DNA of 64,000 nucleotides from Dactylellina haptotyla. Taxonomy: Eukaryota; Ascomycota; Orbiliomycetes; Orbiliales; Orbiliaceae. This document shows, in pieces, positions 1 to 11,371 of the stretch (positions within the stretch are counted from its first letter, which is position 1; every line of letters starts with the position of its first letter). The position numbers and the translations under genes are program-made. Below the pieces are notes generated by a model, which worked only from the letters and a program-made list of their open reading frames with translations, was not told the DNA's origin and ran no database searches. The stretch spans positions 434,001 to 498,000 of the forward strand of contig CM062386.1 in assembly GCA_031310005.1 (NCBI GenBank). The letters are read 5' to 3'.

Positions 1-984
1 GTGAAGAGTGGGAGTCCTTTGAGAATCCGAACTCGTGTCAGAAAGTTGAACGAAGAGTTCGCCGCCCTCATGAAACAGAAAGGCCAAACTCACGCTTTCA
101 TGAACTACCATTTGCCAAATGCCAACGCTGAAGTCGCTGTCAAAATAGAGTTTAGCACCGAGGATGCAAATGATGAAGAAATTGCCCCAGAGGATGCAAA
201 AGGTGAAAAAATTGCCTCAGAGGATGCAAAAGGTGAAAAGACTTTCCCAGAGCTCTCCGAAACGGAGAGTATCTTCAAATGGATCTGCGATTCCTACCAA
301 GATTCACGCGCAACAGAATTAGACGGCCTGATAAACCACGACCTCTTGGTTCAACTATTCAGAGAGCAAGCAAAGAATTGGCCAGGAAGAGCCAGGGGAC
401 ATATTAACAGCGTAATTAGAGTTGTCAAGAACTTCAACAAAGAGCTCTTCGCTAGTGTTATCGCCGACGAAAAAGTCCGTGAGAAGGTTATGAGGAAGAT
501 CTCGGATCGTATGGAAGAGTGCGTGGCATCGGCCAACCAAGTATTCAATGACATCTGTAAAGATGAGCTTTGTGGGATACTCCAGACTGCCCAGGATAGT
601 TATTGGAAATCTCTGGGGTTGACAGTGGAGAAATGGGCTAAAGAAAGAGGAATTGATAACGAGCTTCTAAAGTTCAACGTGGGAAAACTCCTGGTACCTA
701 AGGGCAAGAATGCGATCGTGTTATATATCCACGATGTTTTAAAGGCCTACTACTCAACTGCTCTCAACAGATTTACTGACAACGTCATTATCCAGGTCAT
801 TGAGCGGAAGTTGCTTCAGGAAGGACCACTACGCATCTTTAGCTCAGGATATATTGTCAAAATGGGCGATGAAGAAGTCGAAAGCGTCGCTCAAGAGGAC
901 GAATATATTGCGGATCGAAAGAAAGAGCTTTATTCACGCCAGAAATATGCTGAGGAGGCGCAAAAAGCTCTTAGCTCCTTCTAA
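1..984 (+). CDS. Dynamin-family GTPase, C-terminal part (5' end outside window)
   Basis: The reading frame is open from the first base and stops at TAA 982-984, so this is the 3' part of a larger gene. The 327 residues match the stalk and GTPase-effector (GED) half of fungal Mx/dynamin-like proteins. The segment opens with the RIRTRVRKLNEEF motif that follows the GTPase and middle domains in this family. A long helical block follows (about residues 110-240), then the GED with its typical DVLKAYYSTALNRFTDNV stretch. No G-domain motifs (GxxxxGKS, DLPG, TKxD) are present because they lie upstream of the window. Such proteins are self-assembling membrane-remodelling GTPases; fungal paralogues are numerous and mostly uncharacterised. 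Residues 54-83 form three 10-residue repeats, which is unusual for this region. The family call is secure; the paralogue is not. Confidence 0.87.
   Translation: MKSGSPLRIRTRVRKLNEEFAALMKQKGQTHAFMNYHLPNANAEVAVKIEFSTEDANDEEIAPEDAKGEKIASEDAKGEKTFPELSETESIFKWICDSYQDSRATELDGLINHDLLVQLFREQAKNWPGRARGHINSVIRVVKNFNKELFASVIADEKVREKVMRKISDRMEECVASANQVFNDICKDELCGILQTAQDSYWKSLGLTVEKWAKERGIDNELLKFNVGKLLVPKGKNAIVLYIHDVLKAYYSTALNRFTDNVIIQVIERKLLQEGPLRIFSSGYIVKMGDEEVESVAQEDEYIADRKKELYSRQKYAEEAQKALSSF
160..249 (+). repeat. Three 30 bp in-frame tandem repeats in the dynamin-like gene
   Basis: Three head-to-tail 30 bp units lie at 160-189, 190-219 and 220-249. Each begins GAGGATGCAAA and encodes an acidic/lysine 10-mer (EDANDEEIAP, EDAKGEKIAS, EDAKGEKTFP). 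The second and third units are almost identical, which suggests recent expansion. The length preserves the frame. Confidence 0.9.
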
Positions 985-2262
985 TGCCGCTCCATTGCGA
1001 CTATCAACCTACACGTATATCATTTTTTTAACATTCGAGTCGTTATTCAACTAACGAACTATCCTTCTTTGCTCTTGTCTTTGAAGTCTTTTGAATTTGT
1101 ATTTTGGCTTATTCGGATATATTCATGTTCCAGCTGGGTTTAGCGCCCCTTTATATTATGGTACCTCTGTTTATATTTCAATGATGGCCCGCCTAACGAG
1201 ACCTACTCAGAATGTCAAAATTATTCTTGCTTACCAGTGTGTACAAATCGTTTACCAAATATAGTTCGCAGATATATTTTCTTGAAAGTGAAGATTGTAA
1301 GGGTTTTACTAAGAAAGAATCAGATATCACGAGCAACGCTCACAATGACCCAAAACATTTCTCTTCTTTGATATTTTGTAAACGCTTCTCGCCACGAAAT
1401 TCCAAGCGGGAAACTCATCGAAATGTCTTGGCTGAATGTAGTCGCGCACTTGGTATAGCCGAATCGATAGCCAGATTAAGCATTGGCGAGCGCGAGCATG
1501 TTTAGAGGAAGAAAGCAGCTCCGAAATGCGGAAGCGCCAGAAAGACGAGGGGAAATCGAGCAAATGCACGCGACGGGCGCCAACCAACAGAGCCTCACGC
1601 TCGGGTCGGGTCGACGGCCGCGGAAAGGGCCCCCTTGGACCGACCCAGCACGAGACCCTTCTCCGGATTCGCGGTGGAGCAACCTGTCGTTTGCGAAGGG
1701 GCACTGTGTTGCGGACAGGGGTGTCTCCGGCCACAGTATCATGATATCATCAAAAGGGGACAGCCCTTGACGAAGGGAGCGGCGGTAATGGGTGGAAATA
1801 TGACACCGTCCAGCGAGGGCGAGGGCAGCAATATATTCGCCGTCGTGCGACTGGCCTAACGACGGACCCCTAAAGCCGGACTGGGAAATGTTCTAGAAGT
1901 GCCCATCGGATAATGTATTTATTGCATGGTGGTCGTATATTAAAATAAGGAAGGCTGTTTTGTGGTTGGGCGGCGGGCACACACAAAACAAGTAAACCGA
2001 GTTGGAACGAGTTACCGTGTACTCAACTCCAACGCTTCCTTACAAGAGGCTCCCTCACGACCACATTGCATCCTCCCCAGAACTTCAACCTCACTTTCCC
2101 TTCCCCTCAGCATTCCACCACGCCCAGGCCAATTGTCGACTCTCCAGACGCCGGCTTTTCTCTTCGTACAGGCTTCACTGCAATTGAGGTGCAGGAGCCG
2201 ACCCTTCTCGCCCTCGTTCCCTTCGTCCCGCCGCCACCAATCCCTCCTATATAGCCTCCACC
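985..2262. other. Intergenic region and SEC61 5' flank
   Basis: The tail of the dynamin-like gene is followed by AT-rich sequence, then a GC-rich block at about 1480-1740, then a pyrimidine-rich stretch at 2030-2262 leading into SEC61. Several overlapping ORFs of 60-135 codons occur on both strands in the GC-rich block, but none resembles a protein I recognise and they contradict one another. I treat this as promoter and 5' leader. Confidence 0.5.
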
Positions 2263-4229
2263 ATGAGTAGTCGTACGTTTCCCACCCCGAATATCTCGCC
2301 CGCATCCATCGGCACGCATTCGTAGTTCGAACTGACCATGCGATCCCTTCGCTACAGTACGGTTTCTCGATTTAATCAAACCCTTCCTGCCCCTCCTCCC
2401 GGAGGTGGCCGCGCCTGAGCGAAAAATCAAGTTCGAGCAGCGCCTGATGTGGACAGGTGTAAGTAAACACGTCTCTTCTATCGGACAGACGGTACAGGGG
2501 CGATAGAATAGGGTCAAATTTTCTAACGGTGCGGGTCTGATTTGCTAGTTAACACTGCTCGTCTTCTTGGTCATGAGCCAGATGCCGTAAGTTCACATCC
2601 CCCACACACACGCACCCGAAATGGACAGGTGGACACTAGCAAGAGTTCAATTGGCTAACCGTAGTATGCAGGCTGTACGGTATCGTCTCGTCAGATGTTA
2701 GTGATAGCACGGCCAACGAGCCTAAACAGACCCTTCGTAGATTATCACGTTCTAACCCGCGCATTTTAGACATCCGACCCGCTTTACTGGCTGCGTATGA
2801 TGTTGGCTAGTAACAGAGGTACGCTGATGGAATTGGGTATCTCGCCCATTATCTCGTCCGGCATGATCTTCCAGGTACAGAATCCCCCCTCAATTGACCC
2901 GATGGAGGGCCTTCGCTAATCGATATTCCCGTAGCTCTTGGCTGGTACTCACATGATCGACGTCAACCTCGACTTGAAGTCTGACCGTGAACTCTACCAA
3001 ACCGCCCAGAAATGTCAGTAACCCAGTGGATACCGCGTGCCCATTGCTTTCTGAGGAAACAGACTTGCTAATGTAGATTATTACAGTGTTCGCTATCATC
3101 CTCTCCCTCGGACAGGCCACCGTCTATGTCTTGACCGGTCTCTACGGACAGCCAAGCGATCTCGGCGCGGGTATCTGCATTCTCTTGGTCTTCCAGCTCG
3201 TTGTTGCCGGTCTTATCGTCATTCTCCTCGATGAGCTTCTCCAGAAGGGCTACGGTCTCGGCTCCGGTATCTCGCTCTTCATTGCCACCAACATTTGCGA
3301 GAGCATCATCTGGAAGGCATTCAGCCCCACCACCATCAACACCGGCCGTGGGCCCGAGTTCGAGGGCGCCGTCATCGCGCTTTTCCACCTCCTCCTCACT
3401 TGGCCAAACAAGCAACGTGCTCTCCAGGAGGCCTTCTACCGCCAGAGCTTGCCAAACATCATGAACCTCCTCGCCACCCTCGTTGTCTTCGCCTCCGTCA
3501 TCTACCTCCAGGGCTTCCGCGTCGAAATCCCAGTCAAGTCCTCCCGCAACCGTGGCGCTCGCGGAACCTACCCAGTCCGTCTCTTCTATACCAGCAACAT
3601 GCCAATCATGCTGCAATCCGCCCTCAGCTCAAACGTCTTCTTGCTTTCCCAGGTCCTCTACTCCCGCTTCTCTGACAACCTCCTCGTCCGCCTTCTCGGT
3701 GTTTGGGAGCCAAAGGAGGGATCCGCCCAGCTCTTCGCCGTCTCCGGTATCACCTACTACATGTCCCCACCACTCAACATCACCGAGGCTCTCTTGGACC
3801 CCATACACACTCTCATCTACATCATCTTCATGCTTACCGCCTGCGCTGTCTTCTCCAAGACCTGGATTGAGGTTTCCGGATCCAGCCCACGTGATGTCGC
3901 CAAGCAGCTCAAGGAACAGGGACTCGTCATGGCCGGTCACCGCGAGCAGAGCATGTACAAGGAACTCAAAAGGGTTATCCCAACCGCTGCTGCTTTCGGT
4001 GGCGCGTGTATCGGTGCTTTGTCCGTCGCTTCTGACCTTTTGGGCGCTCTCGGAAGCGGTACTGGTATCCTCTTGGCTGTCACGTAAGTCTAACCTATTT
4101 CTAACTTTTTTTGTTTTTGGGTGTTGGGTGGAGCTAACGCGTTTTTAAATTAGTATCATCTACGGTTACTTCGAAATCGCCGCCAAGGAGGGTGACGGCG
4201 CCGGCCAACTCGGCCAGATGATCGGTTAA
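2263..4229 (+). CDS. SEC61: Sec61 alpha subunit, protein-translocation channel
   Basis: Eight exons (2263-2272, 2358-2458, 2549-2586, 2672-2696, 2770-2874, 2935-3013, 3087-4083, 4154-4229) join in frame to 476 codons, the usual length for eukaryotic Sec61 alpha. The start is fixed by the family N-terminus [13 protein letters not shown], whose first 10 nt form a separate exon. Recognisable segments are the N-terminal plug region ([17 protein letters not shown]), [17 protein letters not shown], and the gating and cytosolic-loop region including [19 protein letters not shown]. The C-terminus is [13 protein letters not shown]. The protein forms the ten-helix ER membrane pore that passes or inserts nascent polypeptides, with Sec61 beta and gamma (Sbh1, Sss1). 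Five of the seven introns fall in the first 15% of the coding sequence. The large exon has the strong C-ending codon bias of a highly expressed gene. Confidence 0.97.
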
Positions 4230-4735
4230 GCGCGTTGAAGTTGTTCAGGTTATGAGAGCGGGGATGGAAGTTATGTTTAGGGGTTTATCGCGCGAGTGAT
4301 TAGAAGTACAGGAATATCTCATAAACTACTAGCTAATCGAGGTCGCATAAGTTGGAAGGGAAAAACAAGACAATATCTAAGGGATAAAGCCAAAAAAAGG
4401 AACAGGAATAACGGAGTGACGGATAGGATACGGATTACTACACTGACCCCCACCTAAAAACAATTTTTTATATTTTTGGTTTGTAAATTAAATTTTTAAA
4501 AACACTTATTCCTCTTTTTTTTTGTATGCACATAATTCGGTTTTCCCTTTGCGATCTCTGTTAGCAAAAATCCGGTTTCTGTTTTACCATTTTTAAAAAT
4601 TTTTCTTTAACACAAGCCGAAAAATAAAATGTCACGTTTCGTAAATATATATTAAATAAATATTTTCAAAAAGCACCAGCTGGATCTCTAATTCGTACAC
4701 ATAGTAATACTTGCGCGGTTGTGTTCAGGAAGCGT
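4230..4735. other. Intergenic region between convergent genes
   Basis: This is the shared 3' flank of SEC61 (+) and the predicted secreted protein (-). It is A/T-rich from 4440 to 4680, with AATAAA-like runs in both orientations consistent with polyadenylation regions. I see no gene. Confidence 0.5.
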
Positions 4736-5954
4736 TTATAGCTGGTCATTCGCAGGCCACTCTTGTGATGCGCCTGGTTCCCGCCCCGGCGACCCCGCAT
4801 AATCACCCACCCCGGGCTCCAATTGCGGCGGGTTCTCATACTCCACCCACGCGAAGTTAACGTCATTATCGCCCTCTATAACCTCGACACCAGCCACGTA
4901 TTCATCGTTCTCCTTCGCCAGTCCTCTGACGTGTCTATAATTGAATCCAGAGTAAAACTTTACGCTGATGCTTCCCTTCAACGTGTTGCCCTTTCCTGAG
5001 AACAGGAATACAGACCACAGTGCATTACCGACGTGTACCCTTGGGTTATAATTATCGTTCGTATCTGGTCCTCCTCCTTCTTCTTCTTCTTCTTGCTGTT
5101 GTTGTTGTGTAAGGAGACGCAGCCAGTCTGCTTGGGTGCCTTCCTGTAGCTTTTGTTCTTCATCTTGGGCGGCGTAGTATTCTGCTAGTTGGTCTATGTA
5201 TTTTTGTCCCCGGTGGGCTGAGAGACCGATGTGGCGGTTATTAGTGGCGGAGAGGTATGCTTCTGTGTCTGAATAGTCGAGCCAGTGCGGGGCGGATTTT
5301 AGGTCCGAGGGGATGGAAGCGCGGTTATGGTAGTCGTCCGGGAGGCCACCGGCGGGGATGATGATTTCTTGTGTGTTTGCGATTTGAAGATCGGATTCGT
5401 ACTCGGCAGCGGGGTCGAGGAGCCAACCTGGTCGGAGGGAAGGAGAGAGAGATTGCGGGTTCATTTCTTCGAGTTGGATGTTGATAGTTGCGACTGTGGG
5501 GTCGTCTTCTGGGCAGTCGAGGGAGGAGAAGATGACAATATCGGTTAGGAAATATGGGTGGAATGCTGTATAGTTACCAATGTTGAGATATTAGATTTTC
5601 AGGTGATGTAGCAAGTCTATGAATATTTAGTGGGATGCTTGAGAAGGACGCACGGTTAATTGGCGGGCCAGCATAGTACTCTGCTGCGGACAGGATTCTA
5701 TCCGGATTGTCTGTGGGGATGTTGATGCAGTCGTTGTTCATCCAGGCGCTATTAGTGTCGAATATGTCTACGGGATATTTCTTGAATATGTTGTGGAAGA
5801 ATAGCTTCCCGGTGGAAGGGTTGACATCCAGTGTGTCCTCATACTCGCTGAGGGTCAATCGGATGAAGCGTGCGTTACTACCAACTAGGAGGGCAGATAT
5901 GTAGATTATTATTATGGGAGCGCCAAAAATACTTCTCGTAAATGAGAATGTCAT
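4736..5954 (-). CDS. Predicted secreted protein of unknown function
   Basis: Exons 5654-5954 and 4736-5565 are separated by an 88 nt GT-AG intron and join to 376 codons. The N-terminus has a short basic start followed by a hydrophobic run (GAPIIIIYISALLVG) ending SNA-R, a good secretion signal with likely cleavage near residue 28. The rest is hydrophilic, with few cysteines and no membrane segment. Low-complexity tracts occur: a glutamine run then a glutamate run (QQQQQEEEEE) from a CTT/TGT microsatellite near 5080-5110. Aromatic-rich segments such as WLDYSDTEAYL suggest a folded extracellular domain. I do not recognise a catalytic motif. It is convergent with SEC61. An extracellular enzyme or an effector-like protein are both possible; the function is open. 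Confidence 0.7.
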
Positions 5955-7394
5955 GCTGATATATGCTATTTTCTTTTCATTCTCCTATATATATCACATT
6001 GTAAAGACTATTACGTGGGATTTCGATAATATAGCATCGTGATATTACAATATTTATTTAATGAGCCCAGCATATTCGTATAAGTCTTACATAATGGAGC
6101 AACTAGCTCAAAATCGCATAACATTCTCAATTGTCAATTTTTTGTCTCCTGAGGGTGTTTTCCGGTTCCGGATTAGTATGCCTGTGTTACCATTAAAGCG
6201 ATTATTGTGGAAATTGGATTACGGGGGAACAATAGCCTGCCAAGATGTGGGATTCCAATTGGATTATAAAACATTTGCAGTCAGCTCATTTGCGAGACCA
6301 AAGGCGAAAATGCAACACGACGATGTGTTGACCGGACCGCGACTGGAGGATACGTAGATAGGTAGGTTGGCAGGCAGGATTCGGGTCCGTTCGGCAGAAA
6401 GAAGGGCGCCCTCCTCGAAGCAGCAGCTGTGCAGAGAACACGCCAGAGACCGACGGCCACAGGATGCCTGTGGGAGAGAGGACATGTGTCTACACAAGCA
6501 GCAAGCATTAACAGGCAGACTTCGGTCTTGGCGGGGCTCTTGGCGGCTCTTGGTATCATGACATTTCGAACCGCGCGAGCAGAAATGATACGATACACAG
6601 CCTCGCGCTTCGGGTGAGGGTTGCTCGGGTGAATGCTCTTTGGTCTGAGGGTATATCTGGTTCGCTATTGTTTTTTATTTCAATTCGGGTCTCGTTATGG
6701 AATTTTCTCACTTGCATCCATCTCACGTACATGACTGCGGTGGACAGAGCGAGCCAAGACAGGTACCTTATATCTCCTACCCACTTGCTTCTTCAGTACA
6801 CTGGCAGACGGGCAGACTGAGCAACCGACTTAGCTTCAGCTCTGTTAATTTTAGTCACAGGCCGGTCTGTACATGGCCGGATGGCTGTAGCTTAAAACTG
6901 TTTCCTTTCCCCCCGTCCTTCCGAAGCACCCTGTCACTTCACCGGCCTGCATCGTCTGGCTCTCTCCTCAACTCGAACTCTCCCTCGGCCTCCTGGAATT
7001 CACCTTCGATACGGATATCTCTGCCAACAACAATATCGGTTCCCACGGTTCTTAATATCGGGGGAGCTCTGCGAGATCTCATTCGTCTGCTGGCCTTCGC
7101 TAATCGGAATCCTGCCTGCCTGCCTGCTGCTGCTGCTGCTCTGGTGGTGGTGTCTCTGCTGCTCTGGCAAGACATCTGTTAATTTAATTAAATTTCCATC
7201 CCACCTTTTCCCAGCCAAACGTTCCTTTTTCTCCCCCGTCGACGGAAAGCTTAACGCCTGTTTGCTGATTAAGCCGCAACCAAAACCGTCACCGCACAAA
7301 CATATATCCACGGCTCGTCTACTGTCAGAATTGGATATCAACGTCTGCAACTACGACTCCGACTTCTGCTAGGTTCGAGCGAATAGATAGCAGC
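5955..7394. other. Intergenic region, divergent promoter
   Basis: This 1.4 kb region lies between two divergent genes. The distal half is AT-rich. The half next to the karyopherin gene becomes C/T-rich with TCT and GCTG-type short repeats (about 6900-7180), a common appearance for fungal promoters and leaders. ORFs up to 161 codons occur on both strands at 6061-7350, but they overlap each other and carry no recognisable motifs. I call no gene. Confidence 0.5.
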
Positions 7395-10300
7395 ATGGTG
7401 CCCGGCATCGCAGACGACGATGCCCCGCCGCCGCGGTCGATGCGCGAGGTCGAGGACCTGATCAACACCCTCTACAACACCTCCACAACACCGGACGACG
7501 TCCACCGAATAAACCGGGTCCTGCAGAAGCTCCAACGCTCGCCCGACGGATGGCTCTTGGCAACCTCCCTCTCCTCCTCCGCCAATGAACACGTCCAGTT
7601 CTTCGCCGCTTCCACCTGGATGGTCAAGCTGAACACCGACTGGTACGCTCCTCTTTTATTTATACATTTTTTTGGCCCTCTTTTCCAGTTCTGGTGGGCT
7701 TCGAATCAACTAACTTGGGCTGGTTTTGATCAGGCAGGGCCTCTCGGAACACGACGCGCTCGGACTGCTCGATACCCTAATAACTTGGCTCATCCGGGTC
7801 GTCGGTGCTGGCTTCAAGCCCTTCATCTGGCGAAAGATCTGTGTCACCCTCGTCAACTACTACATCCGCTTCTACAACCTCTGGCAGAACTGCATCAGAC
7901 ACCTCATCTGTCGTTTCGCCGGGGTCACCACTGGCGTCCAGCAGGATGGACTGGACCGTCTCCCACCCTCGGACACCCTTCTCCCAAGGTTCAGCAATGT
8001 CTCCAAGACCGTTATTCTCGGCTTCACCCGCACTTTGATTGAAGAGGTTGGCAAGATTGATTCTAAGAATGGCAAAGGGTACCTTTTTTCCTCCAAGGTT
8101 CCAATACTGTGTCTAAGGAAGGAGCTATACTAATGCCGGATAGGTTCCATTACTATGAAGGGATGAATATCAATACACCAGATGCCGCCAGCGTTGTCAT
8201 GGCTGTCCTCATGGAACACGGTATGTGGACCCATTTCGCAGCTAAAAGTGCCCCCTCTAACGCTTCGATCCGCCCAGGTAGTCCGATGAATCAACTTACA
8301 GTCGAACAGGTCACACTTGTCGAAGAAGCTTTAAGATGCTATCAGGTTGTTCTTTTCTCTTTCATAATACGTTTCTTTAGATCTAGGCTGACATTTTACT
8401 AGTCATGGGCAACCTATTCAACCCGTGAAGCCCACCAAGCCCTCCAACTCTTCCAGCCAATAACTAGAATCACCTTTGAATGGCTCGAAAGCCCCCAGGT
8501 ATACCGAGTCGCTGCCGAAACAGTCACCGAAATGCTCACGAACGGGTTCTATTTCTATACCGCTGAAGACAATCACTTCCTCGCAGAACGAATAACGGGT
8601 ACCTGGGGACAAGCGAAATTCTCGAACGTGGTACCCAAGGAGCACGATGACTACGACAGTGAAGAAACAGACGCCTTTGCGCACATGCTAGTCGCTTTCG
8701 CCGAATCGAATCTAAAGGGATTGATATTAACCGTTGAGTCGCCTACCTCGCAGACGATCTTCGAGATGCTCCACGGTCTATTACGACTGCCTGGCTATCC
8801 GGTTGCCGATGAGGAAGTCTCTAACCTGGAGTTCGAATTTTGGTCGTCGCTTACTGAATTCATGACCGATCATCCATTTGAAGAAGGCGTACCGAAACCG
8901 CATTGGTGGGATATCTGCCGTGGTCACTTGTTGCGAGCTGTGCAGGAGTACTGGGTCAAGATTAGGATACCGCCTCAGGACGTTCTCGCGGAATGGCTCA
9001 AGGATGACAAAGATGGCTTCCAATCCTACCGCAAGGATTTTGCAGATTTACTAGAAACGGCCTACCCGGTCTTGCAGTCCGAATTATTTGGAGAACTCGT
9101 CCAGCACGCATTAAACCAAGTCAATACAGCCCATCCGGACTGGCAAGAAGTGGAATCTTGCTTGTTCTGCATCAACGCATTGGCGGATACCCTCACAACC
9201 GAACCCACTGAATACACATACCTTTCCGCCCTGTTCCAATCCCCGCTCTTTGCGATCCTCGCAAACCCCGAATCCCCAGAACTCTCCCGTACCAAATTGT
9301 CAGCTATCAGCGTCATCGGAAGCTACTCCGAATACTTTGAAAAACACACCGAACTCCTCCCCGGCGCGCTAAATTTCCTCTTCTCCTCGCTCACCATCCC
9401 GAAACTCATCAACCAAGCCTCGAAATCTATTCTCTCCCTCTGTTCCTCCTGTCGCACAAAGCTCGTCTCCGAACTCCCCGCATTCATCCAACACTACCAG
9501 ATATTCGCATCCCGGCACCCATCCGAAAGTCTTGGCCGTGAACGTGTCCTTGGCGCGCTAGGCTGCCTGATCCAAGCTCTTGACCGAGAAGAGGACAAAG
9601 CTAGCGCCTTGGAGCCTCTCCTAACTTCTGTTTCTGCGGACTTTATTGCATGCAAGCAGCTACTTTCCGCGCATTACGAAGAGGAGGCCAAGGAACGGGC
9701 TTCCCTCGCGTTAAAATGTCTGGTCAGCCTCGGGAAGTCACTGCAGGCGCCGGACGACGGACCCATTGTCATCGACGAGAGTAACGGGACACGCAAACAT
9801 AGGACGATATGGGACGACGGTGTCGGGCATCAGTTGCAGATTTTACTAGCACAGGCGATCGAGGATATCGCGGCGCAGTTTCCGAAGGACAGAGAGATCA
9901 CGAAGGAGGCTTGCGACGTCTTCCGGTGTGGGTTTACAGAGGCGCTACCGGGGCTACTGGTGTTCCCGCCGAGGCTTGTGGTTGACTTTTTATTATCCTG
10001 CGGGTCGAGGTCGCCGTTTTACGATGTAACGATCGGAACGGCCAGTGCGTTTATCAATTGCATTAGTCCGGAAGGTTATGATGAGTGTAGACGGCTGACG
10101 GCGTACGTTTTTGGGTTAATACAGAGCTTGGATGGTGGGTATCCAAACTTTTTGAAAACATTTTGGGGAGTTATGCTAACGAATGGATGGTGCAGGTCCG
10201 GAATCGGATCCAGAGTTGGCTCATAATATTCTGGAATACGCGAATCGATTGCTATCGAAACATATACATCTGTTCCTCGAAGTGCAAGAGACGGTACTGG

Positions 10301-10810
10301 CTCGAGTTCTATCGTTGGCGCTTGCCAGTTTGGTTTCGAAAGAGCAGTTTCCAAAAAAGACGGCATGCACGTTTTGGACGAACTTGATTACTACGGGTGG
10401 AGAAGGAAATCAACAACGGATGATTGAAATGATCATTCAGCAAACCGGCGAGACTTTGGCCAAGAATCTTGTCATTGTAAGTTTTAATCTATGGAGATTT
10501 TCGTGTGGCTCGTGATTGCTAACGATATGTTCAAAAACAGCAAATTGGCGGCGGTGCGGCTCGCAGCGAACTCGATAACGTAACGGAGCCGCTAAAGAAG
10601 ATGGTTTTCAAGCAACTCCATGCGCGGAAGTGGTTGGAAACCAGCTTATTTTCGAACGGCGAAGGGTTCCCCTCGCAGAAAGTTAGCGCGGAGGATAAAA
10701 ATATGTTTTTGAAAAAGCTGTTCTTATTAAGAGGCGGCAGGGGCACGAATCAACTGGTCAAAGAATTTTGGCTAGCGTGTCGGGGCATGGAGTTTAGCTA
10801 TGCCTCGTAA
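7395..10810 (+). CDS. Importin-beta family karyopherin, Kap122/importin-13-like
   Basis: Seven exons (7395-7642, 7734-8078, 8144-8220, 8278-8345, 8403-10134, 10196-10476, 10541-10810) join to 1006 codons, the usual size of importin-beta superfamily receptors. The start is at the first ATG of the open frame, in AGCATGG context. The N-terminal region (EVEDLINTLYNTSTTPDDVHRI, then QKLQRSPDGWLLA and FFAASTWMVKLNTDW) matches the first HEAT repeats of fungal importin-13/Kap122 (Pdr6) proteins. The remainder is a continuous alpha-helical solenoid with no other domain. Such receptors bind cargo and RanGTP and move through the nuclear pore; yeast Kap122 imports TFIIA among other cargo. The superfamily is secure. 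Assignment to Kap122/importin-13 rather than a transportin-3-type receptor is probable, not certain. Confidence 0.88.
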
Positions 10811-11371
10811 GTCGGGGATGATGTGGAAACCGACCATACAAAAGCGAAAAATGGAAAAAAACAATGTAATGGAATTCGTTTTGTACGCTTTATACATGTA
10901 CATCGCGAGGGGTGTTTTTCATAGGATTGGTTTGGCGGCTTATAAGGTAGATATTGCAGGTTGGGATTTTCGATATGTGATCAACAGGGATTTTCGAGAA
11001 TTAAAAAAGGCAAAGTGGAATTGAAAAAGGCAAAGTGGGCTCCCGTATTTGTTAGTGGGGCAAGTGGAAAAGAAGATATATAGTGATAGGCCTTCACCTC
11101 ATTGAATTTTGAGGATTAAAAGGCTCTGGATATGCTGAGGGGTGTAGGTTATTTAAGGCGAGGAGAAACCAAATCACCAGCTAATTATAACAATCAAAGA
11201 AACTATTAATATTGTGGTAACGAGTGTGAATATATAATTAATATAATATTTATCGTGTGAAGTGACGACTGCGCCGATGGGTATCTATCTATGTTTCCCG
11301 AAAAACGCCGAACCCAAATATTTAACAACATGTATAAGCGTAGCAATATCAACTGGAGACCTCCAAGACAT
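10811..11371. other. Intergenic region between convergent genes
   Basis: This is the shared 3' flank of the karyopherin gene (+) and BDP1 (-). The sequence is A/T-rich, with AATTAAAAAAGG-like runs and a short duplicated phrase (AAAAAGGCAAAGTGG at about 11005 and 11025). I see no credible gene. Confidence 0.5.
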
